NCBI RefSeq assembly: GCF_008807375.1
Contig: NZ_CP043311.1
Span: 3,452,001-3,516,000, forward strand
Direction: 5' to 3'
Origin: Pseudomonas lalkuanensis
GTDB taxonomy: Bacteria; Pseudomonadota; Gammaproteobacteria; Pseudomonadales; Pseudomonadaceae
Length of the DNA stretch: 64,000 nucleotides
This document shows, in pieces, positions 60,401 through 64,000 of the stretch. Every line of letters starts with the position of its first letter. Position 1 is the first letter of the stretch. The position numbers and the translations under genes were made by a program. Under the pieces are notes generated by a model. That model saw only the letters and a list, made by a program, of their open reading frames with translations. It was not told the origin of the DNA and ran no database searches.

Positions 60401-61222
60401 GAACACCGCTTCGAGCAGGACGCGCAGGTTGCCCCGCAGGCCATCCACCTGCCCCGGCAGGCGGTAGAGGTCTTCCCCCAGCTCGCCCCGGAGTGCACCG
60501 ACTTCCAGGATCGCCGCCTGGAGCGCCTGAACCACCTCGTCCAGGGCATCGTCCAGCCAGTAGCCTTGCCAGCCCGCTTCCAGGGCATAGGGCGACGACC
60601 AGCCCAGTGCCCGCTCGCGGCCCTCTTCCGGCAGCGCAGCCACCAGCTCCTGGAACCCCGGCAGCTCTTCCAGCCCGGTGACCAGCACGTGCACCGGCAG
60701 GCTCAGCCCGAGCCGCTGCAGCAGCTCGCCGAAGCGACGGCGCAGGGCAATGGCATCGGTCGCCAGCTGCGCATCGTCCAGCAGGCGCGCCACGGGTATG
60801 GTCCAGATCACCCCATCCAGGGGCCGCTGACCGCGCAGGCGCAGCAGCATGCCCAGCAGCCGGCGCCAGGCGAAGGCTGGCACGCTGCCGCCTTCCTCCG
60901 GCAGGAACAGGCCCTGGGGCACCACCAGCAGCGAGCCATCCGGATCGGCCCACCAACGCCCGAACCAGGCCGCCCGCCCCACCGGAGACAATTGCCAGTC
61001 GACACAGAGCTGGCTGCCTTCACGCGGGTCACCGACCAGCAGCAGCCAGGGCGTCTGGTACCGATCCTGGGTGCCCTGGTCGTGCTCCATCTTGCGTACG
61101 GCGTTGTAGAAGCTGCGGATGGCCGCGCCGGACTGGGTACGCAACCACCACCAGAGCGCTGCCAGGGCGACCAGGGCCAGGACGATCGCGAGGACGATCA
61201 GGGCGATGGCGAAGCCGCTCAT
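57401..61222 (-). CDS. tssM: Type VI secretion inner-membrane protein TssM (IcmF)
   Basis: A 1273-residue IcmF/TssM. A membrane helix lies at residues 4-27 and another near 350-372, with the cytoplasmic domain between them and a large periplasmic domain after. The P-loop position reads 'WLLLVGDPREGSQLC' (residues 59-73); the GKT/GKS of a Walker A is missing, so nucleotide binding is unlikely. The C-terminus ('ADLEAGWEYRGPWALLRLM') fits the TssJ-binding domain. TssJ, TssL and TssM form the membrane complex of the secretion machine. It overlaps tssL by 4 bases. Confidence 0.92.
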   Translation of the reverse strand: MSGFAIALIVLAIVLALVALAALWWWLRTQSGAAIRSFYNAVRKMEHDQGTQDRYQTPWLLLVGDPREGSQLCVDWQLSPVGRAAWFGRWWADPDGSLLVVPQGLFLPEEGGSVPAFAWRRLLGMLLRLRGQRPLDGVIWTIPVARLLDDAQLATDAIALRRRFGELLQRLGLSLPVHVLVTGLEELPGFQELVAALPEEGRERALGWSSPYALEAGWQGYWLDDALDEVVQALQAAILEVGALRGELGEDLYRLPGQVDGLRGNLRVLLEAVFQGNAQGEAPRLRGLFFSSAQVLGDAADPWDIPTGEQPRTRGVFSAGLWSQRFLAEQGLAQAVPRILRLRLRWQQVVAGTAAVIGAFWLLGMLWAWHDGQRDARELTRVLQVAQSAHVELKDPARSQEQARRNVQGFWNLLRDAPRWHFASLAFPTSWFSSLNDEMDEVLRAMARSEAMQPLARMQQVELDRLLAIRPADRRTEVVGEVPEEWPNYVKAHNLAYGAASLEQQNRWFSEALKGDKGALEPLAQLANGALGMELNTSTLRRRAYYDRVLVDLAAPGLQPLDLQSRRQVLTEHFQGLMKLWLTQYFLADNFVRPAGYLKLHLDILQAGQGNSLAELEEINAQVDDLESLLALTNSSWSHSNGEELVSGYRQLLETVRQSSLLGATVEQNLNSEASRLRRDFHGQWIASVGSRSNLLQRQPGGTLALQDHVSALSRAIKGLLKRDFVVTALRQDTAEPDARTLRNVDAGALAKSLGYIDSYRAFVTQELAQIPPDYRDGMLKAAGEAGARAIWASLAGSAEPRTGAGARAFEVTADQAGQVLRALQLLGRNDLAGALQGLLNRQALQDVGNALAGIDAMPIFTQRYDITQWDGSRDLGLRLFRATDVPDLKGSLAQQFAAMQVASDNAAPALAWLQEQRGLGMAEQERVNRLAAINEELVKYKAQNPTSSPALFEQLVSRDFVEMDRDSCSQVLTTAAVSQGVGDLAQRTRVLRDQASQRCSQLQQQRAALAWNDLADYFNQYLADRFPFAYSLKADDADPARVQHLVELIDSRLAQAEEGLKWGNPGDRPAAEDFLARLKQARTWLGPLFLRDPSGSLGVELDVRWRTDRDAERGADQVIAWGLHAGERQIGFPGEAQRLHWNVGDPMQLLLRWAKDGSQRPSIDPLQPSMAVADLEAGWEYRGPWALLRLMRSHVVLQRQPSMDYTDFPLTLQVPLRGAPGNSEPALMFMRLSLMTQGGKLPLSIQPLPVKAPRSPFSSIHASSLVSTEMTP

Positions 61223-61989
61223 TCCGGCTGCTCCCCGTCATCCTGGGTGGCCGCCAGGTGAAGCACCGGTTCCAGTTCGGAGCGGATATCGCTCCACAGC
61301 CAGTGTCCCAGGGCACTCAGCAACAGCGCGAAGCCGAGAATCGTCAGCCCCAGGCGCAAGCCATCCGGCAGTGCCCTGCGCAGGGGCATGCGCAGCGGCG
61401 CCGCCCGGGTTGGACGCGCGAGGCTCTGCAAGGCGCCAGCGGCGTCGGGTTCACGCTGCCAGGCAAAGGTGAACAGCGCCTGCCGCCAGCGCTCGTGCAT
61501 GGCCTGCCCTCGCTCACCCCGCAGTTGGCCGTGGAAGCCGAGCACCAGGCATTGCAGGTAGACGTTGGCCAGGTCGCGAGTGGCCGGAGCGCGCTCCTTG
61601 AGCAGGCCACGAATGGCCGCGGGCACCCGCTCGCCGGCATTGCGCGAACCATACAACCGCGCTTCCAGCGGGCGTTCCTGCCAGGCCAGCTGACCGGCCC
61701 AGTTGCCGAATACCAGGGTCTCGTCCAGCAGGGCGACGAAGGCGTAGACCATCGCCTTGACCTGGCCCGCCGCGGAGTCGCCAACACTGGCGAAGGCGCT
61801 GCGCCATAGGCGGCGGACGATACGCGTCGCCGTCTCGGCGGTGCGGTCCACCAACTGGCCGTCGTTGTCGTCGGCGTCTTCCAGGCCATCCCAGGCGTCA
61901 CGCCACTCCAGCCAGGCCTGGCGGAAAGCGAGGCTCAGGGGTGCCTCACCGAACTCCGGTGGATACAGGGCCGCACTCCGTTCCGGCAT
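61219..61989 (-). CDS. tssL: Type VI secretion protein TssL (DotU-family)
   Basis: A 256-residue protein with the cytoplasmic DotU domain ('AMVYAFVALLDETLVFGNWA' is the family core) and one C-terminal membrane helix near residues 211-232 ('GLTILGFALLLSALGHWLW'). There is no peptidoglycan-binding OmpA domain at its end, so it is the short TssL type. It overlaps tssM by 4 bases. Confidence 0.9.
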   Translation of the reverse strand: MPERSAALYPPEFGEAPLSLAFRQAWLEWRDAWDGLEDADDNDGQLVDRTAETATRIVRRLWRSAFASVGDSAAGQVKAMVYAFVALLDETLVFGNWAGQLAWQERPLEARLYGSRNAGERVPAAIRGLLKERAPATRDLANVYLQCLVLGFHGQLRGERGQAMHERWRQALFTFAWQREPDAAGALQSLARPTRAAPLRMPLRRALPDGLRLGLTILGFALLLSALGHWLWSDIRSELEPVLHLAATQDDGEQPE

Positions 61990-62007
61990 CTACGCGTCCT
62001 TGGCTGC

Positions 62008-63342
62008 TCAGGCGAATTCGTGTGTGTTGGCTTCGAACAGCACCACTTGCCAGGGTCCCACCAGCGCCGCCTGGCCGGGCACCACGATGCAGAGTTTCTG
62101 CTCGGGATCGAACCACTCCCCGGCGGCCTGGAGTACGAACAGGCGGGTGTCTTCACCCACGCTGTAGGCGACCTGCTCGGCGCGGCTCATGGATTGGTGC
62201 GCCAGGCCGCTCATGCGCTGGCGCGCGAGGGTAGGCACCTGGCCCTGGGAAGCGATGATGGCCTGCCCCAGCCAGTAGAAGGCCGACTGCTCGCCGGCCC
62301 CGGCCGGCATGCGCAGGCCGATCACCAGGCGCTGGCGGCGCGACTGGGTATCGGGCAACTGGATTGCGAAGCCTTGCTCCACCTGGTCGAAAGCCAGGGT
62401 GCGATAGCCAACCCGCACACGGGTCAAGGCATGCTCCAGCCAGTCCAGCACTTCGTCGTAGCCGCGCTTGAGGTCGAGGTAATCCAGGGGTGCGAAGGCC
62501 GGCACGCCGGCCACCGGGTCAAGCGCGCACCAGGCGCCGGCCATGCCCACCAGCAGGCCGTGCAGGCGGTCCGGCGCGGCCACCCGGCTGTTGAGCGCCG
62601 CCTCCACTTCCGGCAGTCGCGCCCAGAGCGCGGTGAGCTGCCGACGGGTTTCAGCCATGTCGTCATGGTTACCGGCCTGCTCGGCCTGGCGCAGTCGGCC
62701 GGCGAGGAACAGGCACTTCTCCCGCGTGCGGGCGCAGAGCGCGGCGACGGATCGGCCCAGGACGGATTCGGGAAGAATGCGCGGCGTTGGCGCCACATAG
62801 GCCTGGCGGACGAAGCCGCCGCCCTCCTTGGCGATGCGCAATAGCGGCAGACAGATGGAATCGGCGCGGCCTGTCTCGGTCACCAGTCGCGCGGCGGGCC
62901 GCCAGACCAGGATGGGTTCGGGGTGTTCGCCGCTGGCCAGATCCGGCACCGCGTCGCCCACCGCCGATTGCAGGCGGCCACGCAGCGGCAGCACCTGGCC
63001 GCCACGGCCCAGCGGATTGACGGCGAGAAAGACGGTGGCGCTGGAAGTCGCGGACTGGGCGATGGCGGCGCTCACGTCCAGTTCCAGCACCGTGCCCTCA
63101 CCCGGCTTGATGCTCACCGGCAGGCCATCGGGCAGGATGGCTTCCAAGGCAAGTACGCGCACCAGGCCAGCGCTGAGGGCAGCGGGGTCGAGTTCGAGTT
63201 GGGAAATGCCCCAGAACCATGGATTGCCGGCTTGGGCGAAATGGGCGGCGAGAACCTCCGCGCGCAACCCTTGCAGCTGGAAATGCTGGGGCAACAACTG
63301 CATGCCCTCATGCCAGCACACCGCGTCAGGCAGAACTTTCAT
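62008..63342 (-). CDS. tssK: Type VI secretion baseplate protein TssK
   Basis: A 444-residue protein matching TssK: it opens 'VCWHEGMQLLPQHFQLQGLR' and has the shell-like first domain and the later 'VGYRTLAFDQVEQGFAIQLP'. TssK links the baseplate to the membrane complex. GGGGAGTGG precedes the ATG. It lies between tssJ and tssL. Confidence 0.92.
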   Translation of the reverse strand: MKVLPDAVCWHEGMQLLPQHFQLQGLRAEVLAAHFAQAGNPWFWGISQLELDPAALSAGLVRVLALEAILPDGLPVSIKPGEGTVLELDVSAAIAQSATSSATVFLAVNPLGRGGQVLPLRGRLQSAVGDAVPDLASGEHPEPILVWRPAARLVTETGRADSICLPLLRIAKEGGGFVRQAYVAPTPRILPESVLGRSVAALCARTREKCLFLAGRLRQAEQAGNHDDMAETRRQLTALWARLPEVEAALNSRVAAPDRLHGLLVGMAGAWCALDPVAGVPAFAPLDYLDLKRGYDEVLDWLEHALTRVRVGYRTLAFDQVEQGFAIQLPDTQSRRQRLVIGLRMPAGAGEQSAFYWLGQAIIASQGQVPTLARQRMSGLAHQSMSRAEQVAYSVGEDTRLFVLQAAGEWFDPEQKLCIVVPGQAALVGPWQVVLFEANTHEFA

Positions 63343-63407
63343 ACCACTCCCCTTCGACGTCCGACGTTGTCGCGAGCTCGACGCCCTGTTGCTTCAGGGG
63401 CCTTCCG

Positions 63408-63881
63408 TCACTGCTCGTTCTCGCTCAGCAAGCGCATTTCCCTGCTATCGAACCTGAGCCAGGCACGGCTCTGCTCATCCAGCCTCAGGCGGTGAGCACC
63501 GGGTGTGTTATAGCCGGCAAAGACCAAAAGTCCAGCCGCGCTATCACCCGCCAACGGGAACTCGCGAGCCTCCATGAATTGCCCGGGAACCAGCTCCAGG
63601 CTCCAGACGGAAAACTGCTTCTGGTAGTCGCGGCGGTATTGCTCGCGATCGGTGAACCACTGCCGCGCAGTGATGCCGGAAAGCACCTTGAGCAACTCGG
63701 GATCGCGCACGGCGATGAAGTCGACGGCGATGGGGGTATCGTCGTTGGCGCGCGCGGCGACGTCCAGGGTCAGGTTGTCCAGTTGGACCCGCGGCCCGAG
63801 AAGATCGGAGCAGCCTCCCAACAGGATCGCCGCGGCCAGCAACACGAATTTCGAGGTGGAAATGAAACGTCCCTGCTTCAT
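63408..63881 (-). CDS. tssJ: Type VI secretion outer-membrane lipoprotein TssJ
   Basis: A 157-residue lipoprotein. The signal peptide ends in the lipobox 'LLGGCSD', and the rest is the transthyretin-like TssJ fold ('LDNLTLDVAARANDDTPIAV', then 'DFIAVRDPELLKVLSGITAR'). It anchors TssM to the outer membrane. It is the first gene of the visible part of the cluster; the remaining tss genes should lie beyond the right edge. Confidence 0.88.
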   Translation of the reverse strand: MKQGRFISTSKFVLLAAAILLGGCSDLLGPRVQLDNLTLDVAARANDDTPIAVDFIAVRDPELLKVLSGITARQWFTDREQYRRDYQKQFSVWSLELVPGQFMEAREFPLAGDSAAGLLVFAGYNTPGAHRLRLDEQSRAWLRFDSREMRLLSENEQ

Positions 63882-63939
63882 GGTGGTCTGATTCCGGTTT
63901 GCGTTTGCAAATTTATAGACCTGTTCTAGCGTGTCTGAG

Positions 63940-63962
63940 TAGTTCGTCGGACAGACGAACTA
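63940..63962. promoter_or_regulatory. 9-bp dyad upstream of tssJ
   Basis: TAGTTCGTC (63940-63948) and GACGAACTA (63954-63962) are exact inverse copies across five bases, about 60 bases before the tssJ start. No T-run follows on either strand, so an operator is more likely than a terminator. The rest of 63882-64000 has AT-rich stretches fit for a promoter but no gene. Confidence 0.5.
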
Positions 63963-64000
63963 GAGGGATCGCCAAGGACAGGCTTGCGTGTAGTTCCCCC

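Noticed and set aside
1..64000. tRNA, rRNA, insertion sequences, prophage or integrase genes
   Set aside because: I looked for CCA-ended cloverleaf patterns, rRNA cores, DDE transposases and terminal inverted repeats and saw none.

Overview
The window is about 64 kb of high-GC DNA from a gammaproteobacterium, almost certainly a Pseudomonas in the broad sense. The evidence is the Pseudomonas-type phenylacetate genes (paaN instead of paaZ, with paaX and paaY beside it), a FecIRA iron system, many REP/REPIN repeats with the core GCGAATTCATTCGC, and the dense layout of catabolic operons. No rRNA, tRNA, integrase, transposase, CRISPR array or origin was seen. It reads as ordinary chromosome rich in catabolic and transport functions.

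Layout. (1) 1-9.1 kb: an envelope cluster on the minus strand (alpha/beta hydrolase, DUF1302 outer-membrane barrel, DUF1329 periplasmic protein, YCF48 propeller, MMPL/RND transporter cut by the window edge) with a divergent AraC-type regulator. The pattern suggests movement of a hydrophobic molecule across the envelope. (2) 9.1-10 kb: gene-poor DNA with REP sequences and a palindrome-rich element. (3) 10-16.4 kb: a seven-gene minus-strand operon (quinone-oxidoreductase-like, TauD-family dioxygenase, BKACE enzyme, MFS transporter, DsbA-like, small Rieske protein, YeiH exporter). It resembles a pathway that removes a sulfonate or similar group from a small organic acid. Its upstream region shares sequence blocks with the AraC locus of region 1. 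(4) 16.5-20 kb: an unrecognised lipoprotein, a small secreted cysteine-containing protein, a stand-alone PrpD and a 47-residue ORF. (5) 20-25 kb: ferric-citrate-type uptake fecI-fecR-fecA with a Fur-box-like site, and a divergent ClpP-fold periplasmic protein. (6) 25-29 kb: DUF2798, flavodoxin, DUF2938 with a divergent MerR regulator, a SulP anion permease and a VOC protein.

(7) 29.4-38.4 kb: a carnitine cluster. A BCCT transporter, carnitine monooxygenase CntA and its reductase CntB, an aldehyde dehydrogenase, a D-malate dehydrogenase (DmlA/TtuC type), its LysR regulator DmlR and an XRE-PAS-PAS regulator together can take carnitine to trimethylamine plus malic semialdehyde, then malate, then pyruvate. 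(8) 38.5-45.6 kb: an amine/aldehyde cluster (APC permease, glutamine-synthetase-like ligase, phenylacetaldehyde-type dehydrogenase, cytochrome c, FeaR) that could feed phenylacetate to the next block. (9) 45.6-55.6 kb: the phenylacetate catabolon paaX-paaY-paaN and, divergently, paaFGHIJK. The ring-epoxidase genes paaABCDE are not at this locus. (10) 55.8-64 kb: a DUF1428 gene and the tssJKLMA end of a type VI secretion cluster that probably continues past the right edge.

Starts were moved inward from the longest open frame wherever a Shine-Dalgarno sequence, signal peptide or family N-terminus supported it. All functions are inferred from sequence recognition without database searches.
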